Source: JAEZAF01 sp964395665 (lineage in GTDB: Bacteria; Chloroflexota; Anaerolineae; Aggregatilineales; Phototrophicaceae). From it: a DNA stretch of 21,841 bases. Positions 15,828 through 21,841 of this stretch are shown in pieces. The position numbers and the translations under genes are program-made. The stretch covers positions 1 through 21,841 of the forward strand of contig CAYNDH010000065.1 in assembly GCA_964395665.1 (NCBI GenBank), written 5' to 3'. The notes under the pieces were generated by a model. That model saw nothing but the letters and a program-made list of their open reading frames with translations. It was not told the origin of the DNA and did no database searches. The first letter of the stretch is position 1. Every line of letters starts with the position of its first letter.

Positions 15828-18311
15828 CTACGCTTCTTCCGGAGTCAGTTCCGGAAGCTGGAACATCGGGACGAAGACGCCGAGATCGGTCACATGGTCA
15901 TTGGTGATCAGCGACACAAGAATATCCCCGCCTGCCACGCCGCGCTTGATCAGCTTCGCATCCTTGAATTTGATCAGTTTGGGCTTATCGCGTTTGGTGA
16001 GTACGATCAGCTTGTCGTCCAGATTGCCCACAGCGGACGCTGCGAGTTCGCGGCTGCTCTTGGGCAGGCGCATCCCGATCACACCACCGCCAGCGCGTCC
16101 CTGCACCGGGTAATCTTCCATCTTCGAGATCTTGGCGACACCATCATCCGTAATGGTGAACACATAACCATCCGGCTGGACGATGTTGGCGCTCACGACA
16201 CGGTTACGCTGTCCCGCGATCTTGATGCCGCGCATACCACCCGCCGGTAAACCGGTTGGGCGCACTTCGTCTTCCCTGAAGCGGATCGCCTGTGCCTGAT
16301 TGGTCGTCAGCATGATCTCGCGCTCGCCATCAGTCGGCATCACGGCGATCAACCGGTTATCCTCACCGACGTTCATAATCACGAACACGTTGGCCGTCAT
16401 ACCCGGCAGGTCGCTGGTGCGGATACGTTTCACGTCGCCGTTTTCGGTCGCCATGAAAATATAGCCTTCTTCCAGATTCCCCGGAAGGCTTAGCACGGCG
16501 ACGACTTCATCACTCGAACTCAGGCCGCACAGGTCATGGAATGGCACGCCTTCGGATGCTTCCTGCTGCGCTTCCGGTAACTGCTGGACGGGGATCGTCG
16601 CGCAGCGTCCATCGGCGGTGAACAGGTAGATAATCTGGGCGGTGGTCGCTTCCAGCGAGAAGCGCGGCGGCTCTTTGGTATAGGCGTTGACTTTCGGCCC
16701 TGCGTCACCATTCAGGCGCGAGATTTTGCCGGTGGGGGTGAACAGCACCCATGTCCGTTCTTCCGGCATCATCAGATCAGCCGCGCTGTAACCGGATGCG
16801 GTGCTGTCTACGATCACGGTGCGGCGCTTGTCACCATAGGCGGATTTAATCGTCCGCATCTCTTCGGCGATCACGGCGCGCATCTGTTCGGGTCTTTGCA
16901 GCAGCCCTTCCAGATAGGCGATCAGGTTCAGCTTCTCTTCGTGTTCTTCCTGAATCTTCTGGCTTTCCAGCGCGGCCAGCCGTCGAAGCTGCATATCGAG
17001 AATGGCCTGCGCCTGAATCTCGGTGATCTTCAGCAGTTCCATCAGATTGGCGCGGGCAGTGTCAGCATCCGGTGACTTGCGGATGGTCTCGATCACCTTA
17101 TTGAGCTTATTCAGCGCTTTCAGCAGCCCTTCAAGGATGTGTGCGCGATCTCTGGCCCGTGCGAGATCGTATTCGCTGCGGCGGCGCACGATGTCCAGCC
17201 GGTGATCCAGATAGACCTTCAGCGCCTGCTTCAGATTCAGCACACGCGGTTCGTGATTGACCAGTGCCAGCATGATGATGCTGAAGGTATCCTGTAAAGG
17301 TGTGAGCTTGAACAGGCGTCCCAGCACCTCACCGGCTTCTACACCGCGCTGAAGCTCGATCACAAGGCGCATCCCCTGCCGGTCGGATTCGTCGCGCAGA
17401 TCGGTCAGCCCTTCGATGCGGCCATCACGGACCAGCGATGCGATCCGCTCGATCAGGGTGGTCTTGTTGGTCTGGTAGGGCATTTCACTGACGACGATCT
17501 GTGATTTTCCGCGCCCGATGTCTTCAATATGGCATTTGGCGCGCATGGTGATCTTGCCGCGCCCGGTGGCGTAAGCGGCGACCAGCGTATCATCTTCGCC
17601 TTCACCGCCGCCGTCCTTGTGGCGATAAACCAGACCGCCGGTGGGGAAGTCTGGCCCCTTGATGAAGCGCATCAGGTCGGTGACGGTGACATCGTCCATC
17701 GTGTCCCACTGGTCGAGCATGAATGCCAGTGCATCGCACACTTCGCCGAGATTATGCGGGGGGATGTTGGTGGACATGCCGACGGCGATACCGGTGGCCC
17801 CGTTCACCAGCAGATTAGGGATATTGCTCGGCAGGACGGAAGGTTCAGTCAGGCTGCCGTCGAAGTTCTCGACGAAATCGACCGTGTCCTTGCCGATGTC
17901 AACCATCATCTCTTCGCCGATGTCGCCCATACGGGCTTCGGTGTAACGCATGGCTGCCGGGCCGTCGCCGTCGATGCTGCCGTAGTTGCCCTGTCCGCTG
18001 ACGAGCAGATAACGCAGGGCGAAATCCTGTGCCATACGCACCATCGCTTCATAGACTGCTCCGTCGCCGTGCGGGTGATACTTACCCAGCACTTCACCGA
18101 CGACACGCGCACTTTTCTTGAAGGGTGTATCTGCCCGCAGGCCCATATCGTACATGGCATACAGGATGCGCCGGTGAACAGGTTTCAGGCCGTCACGGGC
18201 ATCGGGCAGCGCACGCGATACGATTACGCTCATGGCGTAATCAAGGAATGCGTCGCGCATCTCCTGCTCAATGTTGATCTGTTGTACGTTAAAGCCGTTT
18301 TCGTTTGCCAT
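15828..18311 (-). CDS. gyrA: DNA gyrase/topoisomerase IV subunit A
   Basis: The 827-residue protein is a type IIA topoisomerase A subunit, which cleaves and religates DNA with GyrB/ParE. It has MRDAFLDYAMSVIVSRALPD near the start, the winged-helix region GLKPVHRRILYAMYDMG, catalytic Tyr123 (AAMRYTEARM), NIPPHNLGEVCDA, and a C-terminal six-bladed pinwheel with blade motifs such as VQGRAGGGVIGMRL. Two features are odd. The quinolone-resistance region reads HGDGAVYEAM, so Gly84 replaces the usual Ser/Thr (E. coli S83) and Glu88 replaces Asp87. No QRRGG(K/R)G GyrA box is seen in blade one, where GDAGPKVNAYTKEPPRF occurs instead. The lack of a box leaves GyrA versus ParC open. I keep gyrA on overall similarity and length. 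Its gyrB partner is not in the window. AAAGAGAG precedes the ATG. Confidence 0.92.
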   Translation of the reverse strand: MANENGFNVQQINIEQEMRDAFLDYAMSVIVSRALPDARDGLKPVHRRILYAMYDMGLRADTPFKKSARVVGEVLGKYHPHGDGAVYEAMVRMAQDFALRYLLVSGQGNYGSIDGDGPAAMRYTEARMGDIGEEMMVDIGKDTVDFVENFDGSLTEPSVLPSNIPNLLVNGATGIAVGMSTNIPPHNLGEVCDALAFMLDQWDTMDDVTVTDLMRFIKGPDFPTGGLVYRHKDGGGEGEDDTLVAAYATGRGKITMRAKCHIEDIGRGKSQIVVSEMPYQTNKTTLIERIASLVRDGRIEGLTDLRDESDRQGMRLVIELQRGVEAGEVLGRLFKLTPLQDTFSIIMLALVNHEPRVLNLKQALKVYLDHRLDIVRRRSEYDLARARDRAHILEGLLKALNKLNKVIETIRKSPDADTARANLMELLKITEIQAQAILDMQLRRLAALESQKIQEEHEEKLNLIAYLEGLLQRPEQMRAVIAEEMRTIKSAYGDKRRTVIVDSTASGYSAADLMMPEERTWVLFTPTGKISRLNGDAGPKVNAYTKEPPRFSLEATTAQIIYLFTADGRCATIPVQQLPEAQQEASEGVPFHDLCGLSSSDEVVAVLSLPGNLEEGYIFMATENGDVKRIRTSDLPGMTANVFVIMNVGEDNRLIAVMPTDGEREIMLTTNQAQAIRFREDEVRPTGLPAGGMRGIKIAGQRNRVVSANIVQPDGYVFTITDDGVAKISKMEDYPVQGRAGGGVIGMRLPKSSRELAASAVGNLDDKLIVLTKRDKPKLIKFKDAKLIKRGVAGGDILVSLITNDHVTDLGVFVPMFQLPELTPEEA

Positions 18312-18691
18312 GGCTCTCTTTCTTACTGTCGTCAGGACCTTCCGCGTTACAGAACCCTGCTGCTATCCCTGTCCGGGTATCGCCCTGTGGAACGATGACC
18401 GTCTGAATGTAGTCTATAGACAAAGTGCAGTGTTTGACTGTTGAAGTCTCAAAAATGAGTGTATTGTGTGACGGATTGTCTGCTGTATTCTGAATAAACT
18501 GGCATAAATCAGTCTGATGTCAAGAGTGTAGGTGACTTTTTCGTGATACACAAGCGAAGATCACACCGCACTGTTCAGGAACTTATGTTCTAATTATAGC
18601 GCAAAAAATGTGAATCCGTTAGGCTGTTTTGGCTGAAGCGGTGGAAATCCCCGTAGCAAGTCACCTGATCGTTATGGTAGTATGCAGTCCT
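18312..18691. other. Intergenic region between divergent gyrA and lipoprotein gene
   Basis: About 380 bp without a supported gene. It must hold the gyrA promoter (minus) and the lipoprotein promoter (plus), but I see no pair of -35/-10 boxes with good spacing. Short A/T-rich stretches and small inverted repeats (for example GAAC-TTAT-GTTC near 18580) are present, with nothing tRNA-like. An open frame from a TTG at 18629 is the unused 5' extension of the lipoprotein gene. Confidence 0.5.
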
Positions 18692-20299
18692 ATGATGCGA
18701 CAAATTGTGAAACAACCAACCTTGATTCTGATCATTCTTGTGGGACTGCTTCTGGTCGGGTGTGTACCACCGACGCCGATTCCGGTGTTCATCACCCCCA
18801 CGCCGGAGCCGACCGTTAATGATTCAACCGCCGTGCCGACACTGGAGCCGGTGCCATCTGTGACTCAGGTGGCTGCCAGTGGAGAGTCAACCCGGACGCC
18901 GGTGGTGATTGGGGCGATCGTCGGTTCATCCTACACATTGGAGCCATCCAATACACCGCGCCCAACCCGTACTTTCATCCCGTCGCCGACTGTCCCGCCG
19001 CGCTTTACATCGACTGCGACGGTCCCCGGGCTGCCGGATACGACTCCGGCGGTTGTCACGCCGCCTGTGGACGTTACGGTAGGGCCGCCGGTGACGATCG
19101 ACACGACACCGCTTTCGGTCACTGTGCCACCGTCAACGCTGCCTGCGACGATTATCCTGCCGACGACGGTCGTCCCCATGACGGCGACACCCGAAATCCC
19201 GACGATTTCACCGACGCCGCTGCCCGCGCTGGATCGTGAGCGTGTCGGCGTTCAGATTGATGTCAACCTCAGCCGTGAAGACTGGGATTTTGCCCTCAGC
19301 CGTGCGACCGAGATGGGCGTCCGCTGGATTAAAGTGCAGGCCTCATGGAGCTTTTTACAGCCGAACACTGCCAATCCGGATGAAGAACGCCTTCGCACCT
19401 TTGAACTGAATATGGAGACGGCGCACCAGCGCGGTTTCAATATCCTGTTGAGTGTTGCCAAGGCCCCGCCATACCTGCGTTCTATGACAGGTGAGTCCGC
19501 ACCGCCGGATAACCCGCAGGAGCTGGCGAACTTCCTCAACCTGCTCTTTAGCCAGACCAAGATCGGCGAAGTGGTCGATGCGATCGAGATCTGGAATGAG
19601 CCAAACCTGCGCCGTGAGTGGAATACCAATGCGATGCCGTTCAGCGGGGCGGGCTATATGCAGCTCTTCCGCCCGGCTTATGACGCGATCCGGGCCTATC
19701 GGTCCGATATAGTGATTGTGACTGCCGGTCTCGCGCCGACATCGACCATCGGTGATGCTTCAATTGACGATCGCGCCTATTTGCAGCAGATGTACGCGGC
19801 TGGCCTTGGGCAGTATCAGGATGTGGTGATCGGTATCCATCCCTATGGCTGGGGAAATCCGCCGGATGCACGCTGCTGTCAGCCGGGTGGTGATCGCGGC
19901 TGGGACGAAGATCCGCATTTCTTCTATCTGCACAATATCGAAGATATGCGCACGATTATGGACACGAACGGTCATAATAACGTTCAGATGTGGTTTACCG
20001 AGTTCGGCTGGGCGACATGGCGTGATCTCCCGGTCGGCCTGCCAGATCCGCCGGAGCATAATCTGTTTATGAATTACACCACGCCGGAAGATCAGGCCAA
20101 TTACACCATTCGGGCGCTGGAGATCGCGCAGCTTGAACGGACCGACATCGGCGTGGCGATCCTGTGGAATCTGAACTTTGCCAATGATCTGACGGTCAAC
20201 AACCGGCAGGAAATCGTCGCCTACAGCATGATGCTGCCGGGTGATCTGCGCCGCCCACTGTTCTACCTGCTGCCGCAGGCCTTCAGTGCACAGCCGTAA
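18692..20299 (+). CDS. Lipoprotein with Thr/Pro tether and clan GH-A glycosidase-like domain
   Basis: From the ATG at 18692 (or the adjacent ATG at 18695) the 535-residue product opens with a lipoprotein signal, MMRQIVKQPT and a hydrophobic core ending in the lipobox LVGC at Cys24. An in-frame TTG at 18629 would place 21 extra residues before it, so I reject it. Residues about 25-180 are a low-complexity Thr/Pro/Val tether. Residues about 180-530 form a probable TIM barrel. IEIWNEPN (E303) fits the acid/base and MWFTEFGW (E437) the nucleophile of clan GH-A (GH5/GH39-like) glycosidases; VRWIKVQASW and IHPYGWGN also fit. It should sit on the outer face of the membrane and act on a polysaccharide. 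The exact family and substrate are unknown. CC at ARCCQPGG is unusual. A strong terminator follows. Confidence 0.85.
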   Translation: MMRQIVKQPTLILIILVGLLLVGCVPPTPIPVFITPTPEPTVNDSTAVPTLEPVPSVTQVAASGESTRTPVVIGAIVGSSYTLEPSNTPRPTRTFIPSPTVPPRFTSTATVPGLPDTTPAVVTPPVDVTVGPPVTIDTTPLSVTVPPSTLPATIILPTTVVPMTATPEIPTISPTPLPALDRERVGVQIDVNLSREDWDFALSRATEMGVRWIKVQASWSFLQPNTANPDEERLRTFELNMETAHQRGFNILLSVAKAPPYLRSMTGESAPPDNPQELANFLNLLFSQTKIGEVVDAIEIWNEPNLRREWNTNAMPFSGAGYMQLFRPAYDAIRAYRSDIVIVTAGLAPTSTIGDASIDDRAYLQQMYAAGLGQYQDVVIGIHPYGWGNPPDARCCQPGGDRGWDEDPHFFYLHNIEDMRTIMDTNGHNNVQMWFTEFGWATWRDLPVGLPDPPEHNLFMNYTTPEDQANYTIRALEIAQLERTDIGVAILWNLNFANDLTVNNRQEIVAYSMMLPGDLRRPLFYLLPQAFSAQP

Positions 20300-20336
20300 G
20301 ACGCACATTAGCGTTTTGCCGTCATGAATAATCGTG

Positions 20337-20383
20337 AAAATGCCGGGTTTTTCTTCCGTCAACCGGATGTGACCCGGCATTTT
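20337..20383 (+). terminator. Terminator of the lipoprotein gene
   Basis: AAAATGCCGGGT (20337-20348) pairs perfectly over 12 bp with ACCCGGCATTTT (20372-20383). The 23-base loop contains a smaller TCCG/CGGA stem. The descending arm ends in TTTT. It starts 38 bp past the stop. Confidence 0.8.
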
Positions 20384-20435
20384 GATTCTGTACATGGTCG
20401 CCGGTTTAAGCGCCGTAAAGACTGACCGGCTGCGT

Positions 20436-20441
20436 TATACT
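20436..20441 (+). promoter_or_regulatory. Possible -10 of the serine hydrolase gene
   Basis: TATACT lies 39 bp before the ATG at 20480 and after the upstream terminator, where a promoter is expected. No good -35 box is seen at 16-18 bp. Confidence 0.3.
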
Positions 20442-20479
20442 GGCAGGACGATGATCGCTTGAGAGGAAAGGGAGATCGA

Positions 20480-21679
20480 ATGGCGAATGTACTCGAAGGA
20501 TTTGAGCAGGTCGAAGCGGTGATCCGGCATGGGCTGGAGACGACCGCACCGGCCATCGCGCTGGCAGTCTATCGCAGAGGTGAACCGCTGATCGACCGCG
20601 CCTATGGCTACCTTGACCCTGAAACCCGCCAGCGTCCCACACAGCCGGACAGCCTGTTTGACCTTGCATCGCTCACCAAGCTGTACACCACAACCGTATT
20701 TCTGATGCAGGTGGCCGACGGTAAGGTCACGCTGGATACGCCGGTGGTGGACGTCATCCCTGAATTCGGGAAGGGTGGCCCGCGTCCGATTGGGGCCATG
20801 CAGGACCCGCATACACTTGAGATGATAGCACCCGCGCCTGAAGCCGTGACTCACGGCCCGGTGGACCCTGCCGAAATCACCTTTCGCCACCTGCTGACTC
20901 ATACCAGTGGGCTGGCCCCGTGGCGCAATCTGTTTCAGGAAATCGGGCCGATGCCCCCGCCACCTGATCAGCCGGACCCGGTATCTTATGCTGTGCGCAA
21001 GACACGCGCTATTGAACTGATCGCGGCATATCCGTTTGTCGATGCCCCCGGACGCACCGTGCGTTACAGCGATCTCGGCCTGATCCTGCTCGGTGAGGCT
21101 GTCGCCCGCCTTGACGAACAGCCATCGGTGGCTGAAGTGATCGATGCGCGGCTGGCTGTGCCGGGTGAATTGAAACGCACCGGATTTAACCCGCGCAGCC
21201 CGCACGAATGTGTCCCCACCGAGTATGATCGCCGCTGGCGTCAGCGCCGCTGTCAGGGGGAAGTGCATGATGAGAACGCCTGCGCCTGCGGTGGTGTCGC
21301 CGGTCATGCCGGATTGTTTGCCACGGCGGATGATGTGGCCTGTTTCGGCCAGTCGTGGCTGGATGCACTGGCCGGACGCCGCTGGCTGCCGATGGAGATC
21401 GCGGTCGATGCAACCGCCGAACACGCGGTCACAGGGATCGAGCGGCGCGGCCTGGGCTGGTCACTGCGGACGAGCGGTGTTTCGTCATCCGGCAAGCATT
21501 TCAGCGTCAACAGCATCGGGCACACCGGCTTTACGGGGACATCGCTCTGGATTGATCCGCAGCGTGAAGTCGTGGTGGCACTGCTCACCAACCGCGTTTA
21601 TCACGGGCGCGATGCGGAAGCGATTATGGCGTTCCGCCCGGCAGTGCATGATGCGATTGCCGAATGGCTGAAGTTTTGA
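20480..21679 (+). CDS. Beta-lactamase/class C-like serine hydrolase
   Basis: The 399-residue protein belongs to the penicillin-binding-protein-like serine hydrolases (beta-lactamase class C, D,D-peptidase and esterase EstB relatives). It has the SxxK motif SLTK (S64-K67), a Tyr motif YSD at 196-198 instead of YxN, LLTHTSGL, and HTG at 348-350 for the KTG box (IGHTGFTGTSLWID). No signal peptide is visible, so it may be cytoplasmic, which favours an esterase or peptidase over a periplasmic beta-lactamase. The segment around CQGEVHDENACACGG contains a conserved-looking HDEN motif of this subfamily, plus several cysteines. The ATG at 20480 has AAGGGAG five bases upstream; the in-frame TTG at 20459 is rejected. 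True substrate is unknown, and sequence alone does not indicate antibiotic resistance. Confidence 0.92.
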   Translation: MANVLEGFEQVEAVIRHGLETTAPAIALAVYRRGEPLIDRAYGYLDPETRQRPTQPDSLFDLASLTKLYTTTVFLMQVADGKVTLDTPVVDVIPEFGKGGPRPIGAMQDPHTLEMIAPAPEAVTHGPVDPAEITFRHLLTHTSGLAPWRNLFQEIGPMPPPPDQPDPVSYAVRKTRAIELIAAYPFVDAPGRTVRYSDLGLILLGEAVARLDEQPSVAEVIDARLAVPGELKRTGFNPRSPHECVPTEYDRRWRQRRCQGEVHDENACACGGVAGHAGLFATADDVACFGQSWLDALAGRRWLPMEIAVDATAEHAVTGIERRGLGWSLRTSGVSSSGKHFSVNSIGHTGFTGTSLWIDPQREVVVALLTNRVYHGRDAEAIMAFRPAVHDAIAEWLKF

Positions 21680-21684
21680 AGTCA

Positions 21685-21780
21685 GGGTTTTGACCCCTCC
21701 CTGGCCCTCCCCGATTTCGGGGAGGGGACAGGCTATGTTGTTTTTAATCCCCTCTCCTGTGATTTCGGGGGAGGGGGGTT
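21685..21780. repeat. GC-rich double hairpin, dispersed-repeat type
   Basis: CCCTCCCCG (21705-21713) and CGGGGAGGG (21718-21726) form a near-perfect hairpin with loop ATTT. A second, imperfect one joins CCCCTC near 21749-21754 with GAGGGG near 21771-21776. Both share GATTTCGGGG (21713-21722 and 21761-21770). The block starts just after the serine hydrolase stop and may also end its transcript. It resembles short C/G-rich repeats scattered in intergenic gaps of some bacterial genomes. The last 60 bases of the window hold nothing else I can support. Confidence 0.6.
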
Positions 21781-21841
21781 AAAGATCCTTACAAGGGCAG
21801 GTATTTTCATTGAACCTTACAGAACCCCCGGACAATGCAGG

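Noticed and set aside
17529..18398. 289-codon open frame antisense to gyrA
   Set aside because: The opposite strand encodes conserved GyrA. The frame has no domain signal and no ribosome-binding site.
18629..18691. TTG start for the lipoprotein gene
   Set aside because: It would place 21 residues before a complete lipoprotein signal peptide. The ATG at 18692 or 18695 gives a normal signal.
19760..20395. 211-codon open frame antisense to the lipoprotein gene
   Set aside because: It overlaps the glycosidase domain with its catalytic motifs and runs through the terminator hairpin.
20435..21424. 329-codon open frame antisense to the serine hydrolase
   Set aside because: It is His/Arg/Gly-rich without motifs and overlaps a gene with SxxK, YSD and HTG motifs in order.
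21685..21780. CRISPR-like array at the right edge
   Set aside because: There are only two related palindromes with no equal spacers, and no cas genes are in the window.

Overview
The window reads as chromosomal DNA of a bacterium that is probably a member of the Chloroflexota (Anaerolineae-like). This is an inference from style rather than from a marker gene. The signs are moderately GC-rich coding, many Pro/Thr-rich linkers behind signal peptides or single membrane anchors, a long H+-pyrophosphatase, PD40-propeller, LysM and M23 envelope proteins, and a Rel protein and a GyrA with unusual signature motifs. Coding density is high. No rRNA, tRNA or CRISPR array was seen.

Layout from left to right. 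(1) At the left edge is the 3' part of an IS200/IS605-type tnpB whose tail overlaps a run of hairpins, possibly a reRNA/omegaRNA. It ends within 50 bp of the moeA stop. (2) moeA (minus) and a full-length rel ppGpp synthetase/hydrolase (plus) diverge from a 154-bp gap holding a perfect 19-bp palindrome. rel is followed by a small acidic protein of unknown function and a good terminator. (3) A GT-B glycosyltransferase (plus) converges on a DUF1028 Ntn-hydrolase-like protein with a TPR-like tail (minus). Upstream of the latter lies hppA, a K+-independent-type membrane H+-pyrophosphatase (minus). A terminator and a near-consensus promoter separate those two.

(4) The centre is a cell-envelope block. 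A three-LysM L,D-transpeptidase (minus) diverges from a tightly spaced three-gene plus-strand operon. The operon encodes an anchored PD40 beta-propeller protein with a possible degenerate M15-like domain, an anchored M23 endopeptidase, and a FrnE-type DsbA-family protein. (5) That operon converges on a gyrA-like gene (minus) through a strong bidirectional hairpin. (6) A lipoprotein with a long Thr/Pro tether and a clan GH-A glycosidase-like domain follows, then a class-C-like serine hydrolase, then a GC-rich dispersed-type inverted repeat at the right edge.

Functionally most of the window is housekeeping: stringent response, molybdenum cofactor, PPi-driven proton pumping and DNA topology. The envelope block and the tethered glycosidase suggest surface and peptidoglycan remodelling. 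The most informative oddities are an EFDD (RelA-type) signature in a Rel with an intact HD hydrolase site, a GyrA with Gly at the quinolone-contact Ser position and no visible GyrA box, and the putative guide-RNA region of the transposon fragment. I found no clear new defence or mobile system. The best candidates for undescribed biology are the rel-linked acidic protein and the propeller/M15-like/M23 operon.
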